Assembly (NCBI GenBank): GCA_020053155.1
Contig: JAGVNS010000120.1
Coordinates: forward strand, 1-9,129
Source of the DNA: Nitrososphaerota archaeon
Lineage (GTDB): Archaea > Iainarchaeota > Iainarchaeia > Iainarchaeales > VGJJ01
DNA: 9,129 bases
Direction: 5' to 3'
Below are positions 1-6,475 of the stretch, piece by piece. Both the position numbers and the translations under genes were made by a program. The first letter of the stretch is position 1. The number at the start of each line of letters is the position of its first letter. The notes under the pieces are model-generated. The model had not been told where the DNA came from. It did no database searches and worked only from the letters and a program-made list of their open reading frames with translations.

Positions 1-81
1 GCTAAAAAGGACGGGAAACAATGATGAAACACCAAGAGGACATTAAATCAGGACAACACAACCGCTAAGGAGCGCAGAAAG
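1..81. other. Window-edge intergenic stretch, possible tail of an upstream gene
   Basis: No recognisable gene is visible here. Frame 1 of the plus strand reads seven codons and stops at 22-24 (ending AKKDGKQ), which could be the C-terminus of a gene entering from the left, but this is too short to identify. The rest is AT-rich and leads into the promoter of the phosphatase gene. A second weak TATA-like stretch (TTAAATCA near 43-50) would give a leader of about 40 nt. Confidence 0.3.
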
Positions 82-104
82 CTTATATTTGGTAAAAAAG
101 GAGG
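82..104 (+). promoter_or_regulatory. TATA box and Shine-Dalgarno before the histidine phosphatase gene
   Basis: A TATA-like element (TTATATTT, 83-90) is centred about 28 nt before the ATG at 115, the spacing expected for a leaderless or nearly leaderless archaeal transcript. A clear GGAGG at 100-104 lies 10 nt before the same ATG. Both signals support this start. If transcription begins 25-27 nt after the TATA box, the GGAGG would not be in the RNA, so a start site further upstream is possible. Confidence 0.55.
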
Positions 105-114
105 ATGAAGGTGT

Positions 115-948
115 ATGGCACGAAAAGTAGAAGTATGGTTTTTCAGACACTCGATTAAAGGGAAGGGAGCAGAGGGCGACAAATTGACTCCCGCGGGAAT
201 AGAATTGGCTTTCCGTCGGGGACAAATGCTTGGAGGGTCTACTGCCCCAACATCGTTCTCGGCCACGAGTCGTAGCCGCACCCAGGAAACCGCTCAACAT
301 TTAGCACGTGGAATACGAGAAAGAGGGGGCACGGTTCGTGGGGATGCTCCAATGGTTCGACCCGAATTTACATTTCATTATCCTGGAAAAGAACCCGAAC
401 CCCGCGGGTTGGTTCACTTATCTCCTGAGTTTGTGGATGTGTATGAAAAGCACGGAGGGAAAGAAGCATTTCGCCATTTTTTGGAGGGACGTTTCAAAGG
501 AATTCCATCCGCCGAGCAAGCCGGCTCTACTTTAGTTAAGTGGTTAGCGCCATTTTACCATGAAGCGCAAGGAAGATCAGGAGATGGACCCTCGCGACAC
601 GTGATGGTGACGCACGGAGACAGTGTAGCCGAAACCGTACTTTTTGCCCTAACCGGAACCAATCCCAGTTTGGTGAAAGGGAAAGGTACCTTGTCCTACA
701 TGGAGGGATTCAAAGTCGTCATGGACGGAAAGCGAGTGCACGTTGAATTCCGCGGAAAACAATTGCCCGTTTTACCTTATTGGAGAGGGGCGTTGCGTAA
801 ACGAAGCGAAGCAAAACTCGAAGCCCGCGTGAGAGCCATTGAGGGAGTCATGACGCAACGCCGAAAAGCATTGGTGGCACGACCCGGAAGGGACATCAAA
901 CGCACTCGCGTATTTGGGCGCACGCCTAGAACGCGCGGACGACGTTGA
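115..948 (+). CDS. Histidine phosphatase superfamily protein with basic C-terminal tail
   Basis: This 277-residue protein belongs to the histidine phosphatase (phosphoglycerate mutase-like) superfamily, whose members transfer phosphate to a catalytic histidine. R11-H12 at the end of the first strand is the RH motif with the phospho-accepting His. SRSRTQET (52-59) is the usual phosphate-binding arginine region, and T166-H167-G168 supplies the second catalytic His. The last 54 residues (224-277) carry 20 Lys/Arg and lie beyond the normal fold, perhaps binding nucleic acid or a partner. No signal peptide is seen, so it is probably cytoplasmic. ATG 115 is preferred because of the GGAGG and the TATA spacing. 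It heads a plus-strand run with two mobile-domain proteins that carry a candidate phosphohistidine. SixA-type members of the superfamily dephosphorylate protein phosphohistidine, so those neighbours are possible substrates (inference). A small-molecule phosphatase is the main alternative. Confidence 0.85.
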   Translation: MARKVEVWFFRHSIKGKGAEGDKLTPAGIELAFRRGQMLGGSTAPTSFSATSRSRTQETAQHLARGIRERGGTVRGDAPMVRPEFTFHYPGKEPEPRGLVHLSPEFVDVYEKHGGKEAFRHFLEGRFKGIPSAEQAGSTLVKWLAPFYHEAQGRSGDGPSRHVMVTHGDSVAETVLFALTGTNPSLVKGKGTLSYMEGFKVVMDGKRVHVEFRGKQLPVLPYWRGALRKRSEAKLEARVRAIEGVMTQRRKALVARPGRDIKRTRVFGRTPRTRGRR

Positions 949-983
949 ATAACCTAAAATACTCCGCCCGCTTCGTTCCGTCC

Positions 984-2423
984 ATGAAGTTTCAATCCAC
1001 TATCGATTGGTCCAAGTACACGTTTTCCCCGGAAGGGGGAAGGGCGGCGTATTTCTATTGGAACTACGGGATCGTTCATGATCATTCCCACAAAAAGGCA
1101 TTACTAAATAACGCCATGGGGAGGGGGGTCATTGTCATTAGCAAAAATCATTTGTCCCGGTGGGCATATGTCTTAGAATCTCCTGATTTTTCGGGATACC
1201 TAAAATACTATACCAAGAAGAAAGGGTTGAAGGAACTGAAAAAGGAAATCGTGCGTGTGCGGAAAGACTTGGTTCAGTTTTTGATCCAAGCAAAATGGAA
1301 AAAATCAACAGATAAGGAATTGGCCAAAAAGTCGGCATGGTTTTACGACCGATTGGAAGACTTGGTTGTTCCTGCGCCGATTATGCGGCAGATTGATCGC
1401 GGGATCATGCACGTTTTGCAGGGATGGTTTGCTTCAAATCCTCGTCGAGACGAGAACATCCGTTTACTAGGGGTGAGCAAATGGTTAAGTGTACCCGTGG
1501 AAGAACGATTAGCGTTGCTCCGATTGGCAGAAAAAGTGAAAAGAAACCCCAAATTGTCCCCGAACGAAGAACTCAAAAAAATCCACGAAAAATTCACCTG
1601 GAACACGTGTGGATACTATAACGAAAAACCCAAGAGTCTGAAGGAATATCATATGGAATTGAACGAGGTAATGAAAAGGAATCCTTCTAAGGAAATAACG
1701 AAGATCATGGCACAGCGTGCCAATGACCTGGTTGAAAGGAAAAAACTGGTCGATGGACTCGGTGGAGAGGATTTAATCATCACAAAAATCGCAGGGGAGG
1801 CGGGATACCTGAAAGACTATCGAAAATTTTCTATCAACGAGGTTATCTATCGTGCCGAACCCTTTTTCATTGAGATCGCGCAACGGCTCAAAACAACCGT
1901 TCCAATGATAAAAGATTCGCATCCACAAGAAGTTTTTAATGGACTAATAGGAAAGAAAATGAATTGGAAAAAAGTCACGATGCGAAACCATCAGTATGTG
2001 CTGTACTCTTTTCCTTGTAAATTTGGGATGATAGTAGGAAAGGGTGCGAAAGAATTGGAAAAATACATTTGCGTAAAGAAGAACAATGAGCGCGAATGGA
2101 AAGGAAGGGTTGCTAGCCAAGGATATGCGAGGGGAACGGCAAGGGTTGTATTGTCCCAAAGAGATTTTTCCAACGTTAAGAAAGGGGATATTTTGGTTGT
2201 TGTTAATACGGGCCCGGATTTCGTTTCCCTAATGAAAAAAGCGGCCGCGATTGTGGCAGAAGAAGGAGGGCTAACCGCCCATGTTTCAGTGGTGAGCAGA
2301 GAGTTTGGCATTCCGTGCATTGTGGGAGTGGAGCACATCACGCAACGCCTGAAGGATGGGGATTTGATTGAAGTCAATGCAAATAATGGGACGATTAAAT
2401 TAGTCACGCGGGGTTCGTCATGA
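984..2423 (+). CDS. PEP-utilising-enzyme mobile-domain protein 1 (479 aa)
   Basis: The C-terminal ~105 residues form the swivelling mobile domain of PEP synthase, pyruvate phosphate dikinase and rifampin phosphotransferase. The candidate phosphohistidine is H433 (counting from ATG 984) in GGLTAHVSVVSRE, followed by GIPCIVG and the DGDLIEV ending. The N-terminal ~370 residues are helical, charged and rich in Trp/Tyr. They do not look like ATP-grasp or a TIM barrel, so no domain here could charge or use the histidine. Function is unknown. The frame extends to a TTG at 945 that overlaps the phosphatase stop (TTGA), giving 492 aa. ATG 984 is preferred because the paralogue at 4315 starts only a few residues before the matching segment (WSKYTFS here, LSKVYTREYS there). 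Neither start has a good Shine-Dalgarno, so translation probably depends on coupling. The stop overlaps the next gene's ATG (ATGA). Confidence 0.8.
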   Translation: MKFQSTIDWSKYTFSPEGGRAAYFYWNYGIVHDHSHKKALLNNAMGRGVIVISKNHLSRWAYVLESPDFSGYLKYYTKKKGLKELKKEIVRVRKDLVQFLIQAKWKKSTDKELAKKSAWFYDRLEDLVVPAPIMRQIDRGIMHVLQGWFASNPRRDENIRLLGVSKWLSVPVEERLALLRLAEKVKRNPKLSPNEELKKIHEKFTWNTCGYYNEKPKSLKEYHMELNEVMKRNPSKEITKIMAQRANDLVERKKLVDGLGGEDLIITKIAGEAGYLKDYRKFSINEVIYRAEPFFIEIAQRLKTTVPMIKDSHPQEVFNGLIGKKMNWKKVTMRNHQYVLYSFPCKFGMIVGKGAKELEKYICVKKNNEREWKGRVASQGYARGTARVVLSQRDFSNVKKGDILVVVNTGPDFVSLMKKAAAIVAEEGGLTAHVSVVSREFGIPCIVGVEHITQRLKDGDLIEVNANNGTIKLVTRGSS

Positions 2424-3529
2424 GCGAGTTCGAAACCATTCGTCGGTTGGTTCAAAAGTATGGTTTGACTCCCACCGTCCAGCGGCAACTGCCGTTGCTT
2501 TCGATCAGTGCATTATCCCATGGCTATGGGGAATATTTGCCCCCGCGCATTCACGTCTCGTTCGATTCGGTGGGGGCTATTGGAAAAGGAGACCGCTTGC
2601 ACGCTATGGCCAACGAAACGGAGATCGCGGCCAAAATGGAGGCATTTGTCAATACCCATCACGACTCCTTATCATCCCATTATTTGGTTCCGGCTATGGC
2701 CGATTTGGCAGAAATGAGGAAAAACACGCAGAGGCAAATCGACGCGCTCGGAAAGCCATTCGATGCGCTCGCGTTTATTGCCGAAACGTATCCCTCCTAC
2801 TATGGAATACTCGCCATGTACAATGGTTTCTGGCGTTACTTTGGCAACGAACCCCAAAAAAGGGGGTTGGGCAATGAACTAGTTGGGCGAATTGGAAAAG
2901 AGCGGGATGAAACGGCCAAATTCTACGTGTTGATGGAAAATCTTCTTCGGGAGAGTGCAATGTCCGCCGGCAAGGAAATGGGGATGGATGGGGACATTTT
3001 ACGGTATTTCACCCTTCCCGAATTTCGCACATTTGTTTCCACCCAAAAAATAAGCGATCAGCAAATCACCCAACTGCAAAATAGGCGAAAAAACTATTTC
3101 TATCTCTATATCCAACCGGAACGATTCGAACGCGTTTGGGATGACCTTTCGACGGTAGAAGTGGTTCGCCGCGCGTTTTTTGACGTGGAAACGGAAAAAA
3201 TAACCGAGTTGCGCGGTCATCCCGCCTATCCCGGAATGGTTCGGGGAATCGTATTCATACTAAACAGGGAAAATTCACCCAAAATGCTGCCCGAAAATGC
3301 CATCTTAGTTACCCCTATGACCCACCCCCACGACCTACCCCTCATCCAAAAAGCAGGGGCCATCGTAACGGATGAAGGAGGGATTCTTTGCCACGCCGCG
3401 ATTGTGTCCCGGGAACTCAAGAAGCCGTGCATTATTGGCACTAAAAATGCGACTTCGATATTAAAAGATGGGGATTTAGTAGAAGTAGATGCAACCAATG
3501 GGATTGTTCGCAGGCTTGATACGAAATAA
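2420..3529 (+). CDS. PEP-utilising-enzyme mobile-domain protein 2 (369 aa)
   Basis: This is a second protein with a C-terminal swivelling phosphohistidine domain (about residues 265-365). H325 lies in GGILCHAAIVSRE, followed by KKPCIIG and DGDLVEV. The segment before it (about 195-240) has a TLPEF motif and the charged RRKNYFYLY stretch typical of the linker in such stand-alone proteins. Its N-terminus differs from its two paralogues and lacks their opening Y-S-L/Trp-rich block. There is no ATP-grasp or PEP-binding barrel. ATG 2420 overlaps the previous stop by ATGA, indicating translational coupling within one operon. The mobile domain resembles protein 3 more than protein 1. The TAA stop abuts the vapC stop on the other strand with no gap. 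Its role is unknown. Acting as a phospho-carrier or phosphotransferase half that works with a separate kinase is inference. Confidence 0.8.
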   Translation: MSEFETIRRLVQKYGLTPTVQRQLPLLSISALSHGYGEYLPPRIHVSFDSVGAIGKGDRLHAMANETEIAAKMEAFVNTHHDSLSSHYLVPAMADLAEMRKNTQRQIDALGKPFDALAFIAETYPSYYGILAMYNGFWRYFGNEPQKRGLGNELVGRIGKERDETAKFYVLMENLLRESAMSAGKEMGMDGDILRYFTLPEFRTFVSTQKISDQQITQLQNRRKNYFYLYIQPERFERVWDDLSTVEVVRRAFFDVETEKITELRGHPAYPGMVRGIVFILNRENSPKMLPENAILVTPMTHPHDLPLIQKAGAIVTDEGGILCHAAIVSRELKKPCIIGTKNATSILKDGDLVEVDATNGIVRRLDTK

Positions 3530-3916
3530 TTAATATTTTTCCATTTTGAGCGTGTCGATGCGTGCATAGTGGTTGTCGCGCGTGATGAGTTTTTCTCCAT
3601 GGGCGATGCAGATGGCGCCAATCATGATATCCTCCACGTCAATCATTTGCCCTTTTTGGATTAAATCGGCCTCAATTTCCCCCGCTTCCTTGGCGGCTTT
3701 CTCGTTGAGAGGGAGCACGGTCAAGGCTTCCAGCAACTGCTCAATTTTGGCTTTTTCTTTTTCAGGGAGGCGGGATTGAAGGGCACCGCTCCACAATTCC
3801 ATGACAGTGGGAGCGGCCACTAAACGGGTTGAATGTTGAATGGAATCAAGGGTCTCTTTCACGCGTGCATCGCCGCGCAACACGTCAATGAGAAAGGTCG
3901 TTTCTAAGCATACCAT
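3530..3916 (-). CDS. vapC: VapC-type PIN-domain toxin
   Basis: This 128-residue PIN-domain protein is of usual VapC length. VapC toxins are metal-dependent RNases that cleave tRNA or rRNA and so block translation. Visible active-site positions are E5 in the opening CLETTFLIDVLRG, E40 (TVMELWSG), D96 (DVEDIMIGA) and D114 (TRDNHYARI). The opening position is normally Asp; here codon GAA gives Glu, which may alter activity while keeping a metal ligand. The ATG follows the vapB TGA directly (TGAATG, no gap), so the two are translated from one mRNA, with the antitoxin first as usual. The TAA stop abuts the stop of mobile-domain gene 2. Identification as a PIN/VapC protein is firm; whether it is active is not known. 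Confidence 0.88.
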   Translation of the reverse strand: MVCLETTFLIDVLRGDARVKETLDSIQHSTRLVAAPTVMELWSGALQSRLPEKEKAKIEQLLEALTVLPLNEKAAKEAGEIEADLIQKGQMIDVEDIMIGAICIAHGEKLITRDNHYARIDTLKMEKY

Positions 3917-4162
3917 TCAACCCAACTCCATTTGCATGCGTTTGCCGCGGGTTTCATGCCGCGCATTTCGTTCTTTCCGTGCGGCCAGAATAGCCTTTTC
4001 CAGTTTTTGGGCGCTGCTCGCACTCAACACTCCAAAAAAATCGGTTAAGGAACGGTTGCCGGCCAATCGAATGATAGTATCACTAAAGCTCTCATTGCGG
4101 GCCTTTAGCGCCTTTAGGCTGTTATAAGCCTCATCCTTAATAGTCACCGTCTTGACTCCCAT
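3917..4162 (-). CDS. vapB: VapB-type antitoxin
   Basis: This 81-residue protein matches the archaeal VapB antitoxin family by its N-terminal pattern: KTVTIKDEAYNSLKALK, then ESFSDTIIRLAG and a DFFGVL segment. The N-terminal strand-helix part is expected to bind DNA as a dimer. The charged C-terminal tail (about residues 50-81) would wrap the VapC active site. The frame can be extended to an ATG at 4195, but that start lies beyond the promoter. ATG 4162 is about 26 nt from a TTTAAATA box (plus coordinates 4185-4192), which suits a leaderless transcript. The stop touches the vapC start. Autoregulation is likely, because a perfect 10-bp tandem repeat lies between the TATA box and the start codon. 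Confidence 0.87.
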   Translation of the reverse strand: MGVKTVTIKDEAYNSLKALKARNESFSDTIIRLAGNRSLTDFFGVLSASSAQKLEKAILAARKERNARHETRGKRMQMELG

Positions 4163-4163
4163 A

Positions 4164-4192
4164 CTATGTTTAGCTATGTTTAGATATTTAAA
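4164..4192 (-). promoter_or_regulatory. vapBC promoter with a 10-bp tandem repeat operator candidate
   Basis: On the minus strand a TTTAAATA box (plus 4185-4192) is centred about 26 nt before the vapB ATG at 4162. Between them, plus 4164-4183 is CTATGTTTAG repeated twice without mismatch or gap. Each copy has inverted ends (CTA...TAG), and the 10-bp period puts both on one face of the helix. The position, covering the start site of a leaderless message, fits an operator for VapB or VapBC. The repeat is seen; operator function is inferred. Confidence 0.6.
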
Positions 4193-4283
4193 CATTAGTA
4201 TGGTTAGTCGCCGTAGGAGTTGCGGTAGAGGTTTTGGGTAAGAGTTGATGCCAAAAAAGAAATCGTTCGTATTTTGCGCAAGG
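4193..4283. other. Intergenic region between divergent vapBC and mobile-domain gene 3
   Basis: No convincing gene is present. A 21-codon plus-strand ORF (4248-4313) beginning MPKKKS is too short and has no supporting signal. The right end leads into the promoter of the gene at 4315. No repeat or hairpin stands out. Confidence 0.4.
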
Positions 4284-4291
4284 CTTAATTA
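4284..4291 (+). promoter_or_regulatory. TATA-like box for mobile-domain gene 3
   Basis: CTTAATTA is centred about 27 nt before the ATG at 4315, predicting a leaderless mRNA. A T-rich stretch (CTTTTTTTTCTTG) fills the spacer. No Shine-Dalgarno precedes the ATG, which agrees with leaderless initiation. Confidence 0.45.
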
Positions 4292-4314
4292 CTCCTTTTT
4301 TTTCTTGTTTTGAA

Positions 4315-5364
4315 ATGATCGAGCTTTCAAAAGTTTATACGCGCGAGTATTCGCTGAATGCGTTTTGGTGTTGGGATGAAGGGGAACGCATCGAATTGAA
4401 TGCGTTTTTGGGAACCCATTTACAAAACGTGTTGTTTTGGCGCGAAGGGAAAACAAACAAAGTAAGTGTGTGGTATGAATTGGAGGAGTACAAGCAATGG
4501 GAAAAGACCATTGAACAACACATTCGCAATGATTCAAACTGGTTTGAGGAAGCCGCGAAAAAATTCTGGGAAACGTGGAATCCTATTCTTCCATTTGTAA
4601 AAAAGGAACGCGTGATAAGAACCAGTGGGGATATGCTTGAGGACTATTACAATTGGCGGCGTTTCTGGCCCCACATGAGCGTGATGATGATAGTCCCTGA
4701 CATTTCAACCATTCCTGAAAAAATTCGCTCGGAAGCCATCCGTTTGCGTGAAGAAACGCAGGATTATTCTGATGTGGGAGATGAGGTGTACATCGAATGG
4801 TTTCAGCAAGCCGCTCCTAAATATGCGCATCTGGTCAACGTCGTAACCCCTGAAGAAGGAGCCCAATTAGGGGAAGGCAAAATTCCTTCCCGCCTCCATC
4901 AAATTGAAGAAAGACTGAACGGGTGGGCGTTGTGGAGGGGGAAACTGTATTCGACGAGTCAATTAGTTGACGTGTTGAGACAAGATGGTTTCGTCTTGGG
5001 AAAAGAAGAGAAAATAAACGCCACCCACCACCGCCTCCGTGGAGTAACCGCGTGTAAGGGAAAAGAAAGTATCGTGCAAGGCCCGGTGCGCCTGATCGCG
5101 CGAAAGGGGCATTTTTCCAGCTTCCGAGAAGGGGAAATACTCGTCACCGAATTCACGTCTCCCGACTTTGTTCCCATCATGAAAAAGTCAAGTGCGATTA
5201 TCACCGAGGAAGGCGGTCTTGGCTCGCACGCCGCCATTGTCTCCCGTGAAATGAACAAACCCTGCATTGTGGGCACGGCCAATGCCACCCGCCTGTTGAA
5301 AAATGGGGACATCGTAGAAGTTGACGCAGTCAATGGAACGGTGCGCATTTTGAAGCGCGCTTAA
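4315..5364 (+). CDS. PEP-utilising-enzyme mobile-domain protein 3 (349 aa)
   Basis: This is the third paralogue. It opens with KVYTREYSLNAFWCW, a block also recognisable near the start of protein 1, then a helical Trp-rich region (about 55-130). EERLNGWALWRGKLY (198-212) matches the linker segment of these proteins. The swivelling domain covers about 243-347, with candidate phosphohistidine H305 in GGLGSHAAIVSRE, then NKPCIVG and NGDIVEV. Neither an ATP-grasp nor a PEP-binding barrel is present. It is separated from the other two by the minus-strand vapBC pair and appears to have its own promoter, so it may be expressed independently. Its TAA lies 2 nt from the stop of the opposing membrane-protein gene. 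Function is unknown. Comparable stand-alone mobile-domain proteins are generally annotated only by this domain. Confidence 0.82.
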   Translation: MIELSKVYTREYSLNAFWCWDEGERIELNAFLGTHLQNVLFWREGKTNKVSVWYELEEYKQWEKTIEQHIRNDSNWFEEAAKKFWETWNPILPFVKKERVIRTSGDMLEDYYNWRRFWPHMSVMMIVPDISTIPEKIRSEAIRLREETQDYSDVGDEVYIEWFQQAAPKYAHLVNVVTPEEGAQLGEGKIPSRLHQIEERLNGWALWRGKLYSTSQLVDVLRQDGFVLGKEEKINATHHRLRGVTACKGKESIVQGPVRLIARKGHFSSFREGEILVTEFTSPDFVPIMKKSSAIITEEGGLGSHAAIVSREMNKPCIVGTANATRLLKNGDIVEVDAVNGTVRILKRA

Positions 5365-5366
5365 AA

Positions 5367-6401
5367 CTATTTTTGTCGTTGAGGAAATCGGCTGGAAGGT
5401 TGTTTCCATTTGATGGGCAAGTATCCCGAATGGTGCGGGGAAGAATGAACCATGCGCACGAGATGATGGGAAACGATTCCTTTGGAAACGAATTGAGTGT
5501 GGGGTTTGGGTTTTCCATGATAGAGGTAAGCCGTGGTTTGGATACATATGGTGGCGGTGAATGAAAAGAGAATGGCCCCCAATTGGATGAGGGTGGCAAT
5601 GGTCGCATACACGACCAATGACAAGGGTGCATTTGCGGAAGAGGGAACCTGAGCCAAGGTTTCGGAGAGGACGTTGATGAGCACGTTCACGAGAATGATT
5701 CCGATGGCAGTGGCAAACAATGGCCAATACTTGGGTCGCGCGTATCCATTCACGCGCTGGAATATCTGCGTGGGGCGGACATCCTCAAAGTAGGTGGTGG
5801 GGAGCAAGAGCAAGAGGAAGGGTTGGAGCACAAACAAGAGCGCGGCCATGACGAGCATGGATACCCCCACAAGATTCCGCACTAGGGAGGGTTGGGACAG
5901 CCACGCTCCCAGACTCCCGTTCCCGCTGAAAACGAACACCGCAAGTGTTGAAACCACAAACGCTGTCAAAAGAATGGCGACCAAACACCCTTGAATGATG
6001 GTGGCATCTTTCCAGCGCGCGGAGGAAAGCTTCCATGCCAGATTCAAATCGATGGGTTTGTGAGTAGCGGCTTGCATAGCCAAGTGGAAATGCACTCCTC
6101 CCGTGAATGCGTTGATGGCCATCATGCCCAACAACCACAATGCAATCCCGAACAGCCCCACAAAAATGGCAATGGGAAAAAATCCCGTGGCAATGGCCAG
6201 AATGGCCGCGAAGAATACCCCCAATAGCATGAATGCGCTGAAAACGACAAACGAAAAAATGGAGATGATGAGCATCATTCCCTGCAGTGCAAGTAAAGAG
6301 GGGTTGAGCGTCCGCGAAATGCCAGTGGATATAATTTTCCACGCCCTATGCAAGGGGGAATCATCCCTTTCTTTTCTCGCGGGAAGAGCGTTCTTTTTCA
6401 T
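5367..6401 (-). CDS. Six-helix integral membrane protein of unknown function
   Basis: This 344-residue protein is very hydrophobic. Likely membrane segments are about 37-60, 64-98 (long, may be two), 133-158, 172-203, 226-248 and 259-288. A short basic N-terminus precedes the first segment, and a His- and Lys/Arg-rich tail of about 55 residues (290-344) follows the last. Soluble linkers such as HKPIDLNLAWKLSSARW (114-130) and YFEDVRPTQIFQRVNGYARPKYW (204-226, shown only by its ends: YFEDV to PKYW) lie between helices. They recall the small uncharacterised archaeal multi-helix proteins with an amphipathic loop after a helix pair, but I cannot name a family. It diverges from the archaeosortase gene across a shared promoter, hinting at co-expression. 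ATG 6401 is about 35 nt from the TATA box, giving a leader of roughly 9 nt. No transporter or enzyme motif is seen. Confidence 0.72.
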   Translation of the reverse strand: MKKNALPARKERDDSPLHRAWKIISTGISRTLNPSLLALQGMMLIISIFSFVVFSAFMLLGVFFAAILAIATGFFPIAIFVGLFGIALWLLGMMAINAFTGGVHFHLAMQAATHKPIDLNLAWKLSSARWKDATIIQGCLVAILLTAFVVSTLAVFVFSGNGSLGAWLSQPSLVRNLVGVSMLVMAALLFVLQPFLLLLLPTTYFEDVRPTQIFQRVNGYARPKYWPLFATAIGIILVNVLINVLSETLAQVPSSANAPLSLVVYATIATLIQLGAILFSFTATICIQTTAYLYHGKPKPHTQFVSKGIVSHHLVRMVHSSPHHSGYLPIKWKQPSSRFPQRQK

Positions 6402-6432
6402 GCCAAACCTTTAACTAGGCCAATCGGACTTT

Positions 6433-6441
6433 CTTTATAAT
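6433..6441. promoter_or_regulatory. Shared TATA box for divergent membrane protein and archaeosortase genes
   Basis: CTTTATAAT contains the palindrome TTATAA (6435-6440), so it reads as a TATA box on both strands: TTTATAAT rightward and TTATAAAG leftward. It is centred about 36 nt from the minus-strand ATG at 6401 and about 39 nt from the plus-strand ATG at 6476, predicting leaders of about 9-12 nt on each side. The 74 bp between the two start codons holds no other convincing TATA box. Confidence 0.5.
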
Positions 6442-6475
6442 GCTACCCGCTTTTTTTACTAAAAAAGAAGAAAAA

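Noticed and set aside
945..983. TTG start of mobile-domain protein 1 overlapping the phosphatase stop
   Set aside because: Not excluded, but the 13 extra residues have no counterpart in the paralogue at 4315 and no Shine-Dalgarno supports them. The TTGA overlap is the only argument for it.
1991..2488. 165-aa minus-strand ORF opposite the mobile domain of protein 1, with similar ones at 3226-3621 and 4959-5348
   Set aside because: All three lie antisense to the same conserved domain and resemble each other only because the plus-strand codons are conserved. They have no promoter or start signal of their own.
4163..4195. Eleven-residue N-terminal extension of VapB
   Set aside because: It would start inside the promoter. 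The family begins at the KTVTIKDEAY strand.
4248..4313. 21-codon ORF beginning MPKKKS
   Set aside because: It is too short, has no ribosome site, and overlaps the promoter of the next gene.
5188..5727. 179-aa minus-strand ORF across the end of mobile-domain gene 3 and the membrane protein gene
   Set aside because: It is a different frame of two well-supported genes, with His/Pro/Arg-rich low-quality composition.
5785..6342. 185-aa minus-strand ORF within the membrane-protein gene
   Set aside because: It is frame-shifted relative to a clearly hydrophobic protein and has unnatural His/Cys-rich content.
6440..6475. Twelve-residue extension of the archaeosortase
   Set aside because: The ATG overlaps the TATA box, so it is unlikely to be transcribed. 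The encoded residues are charged and precede the natural start.
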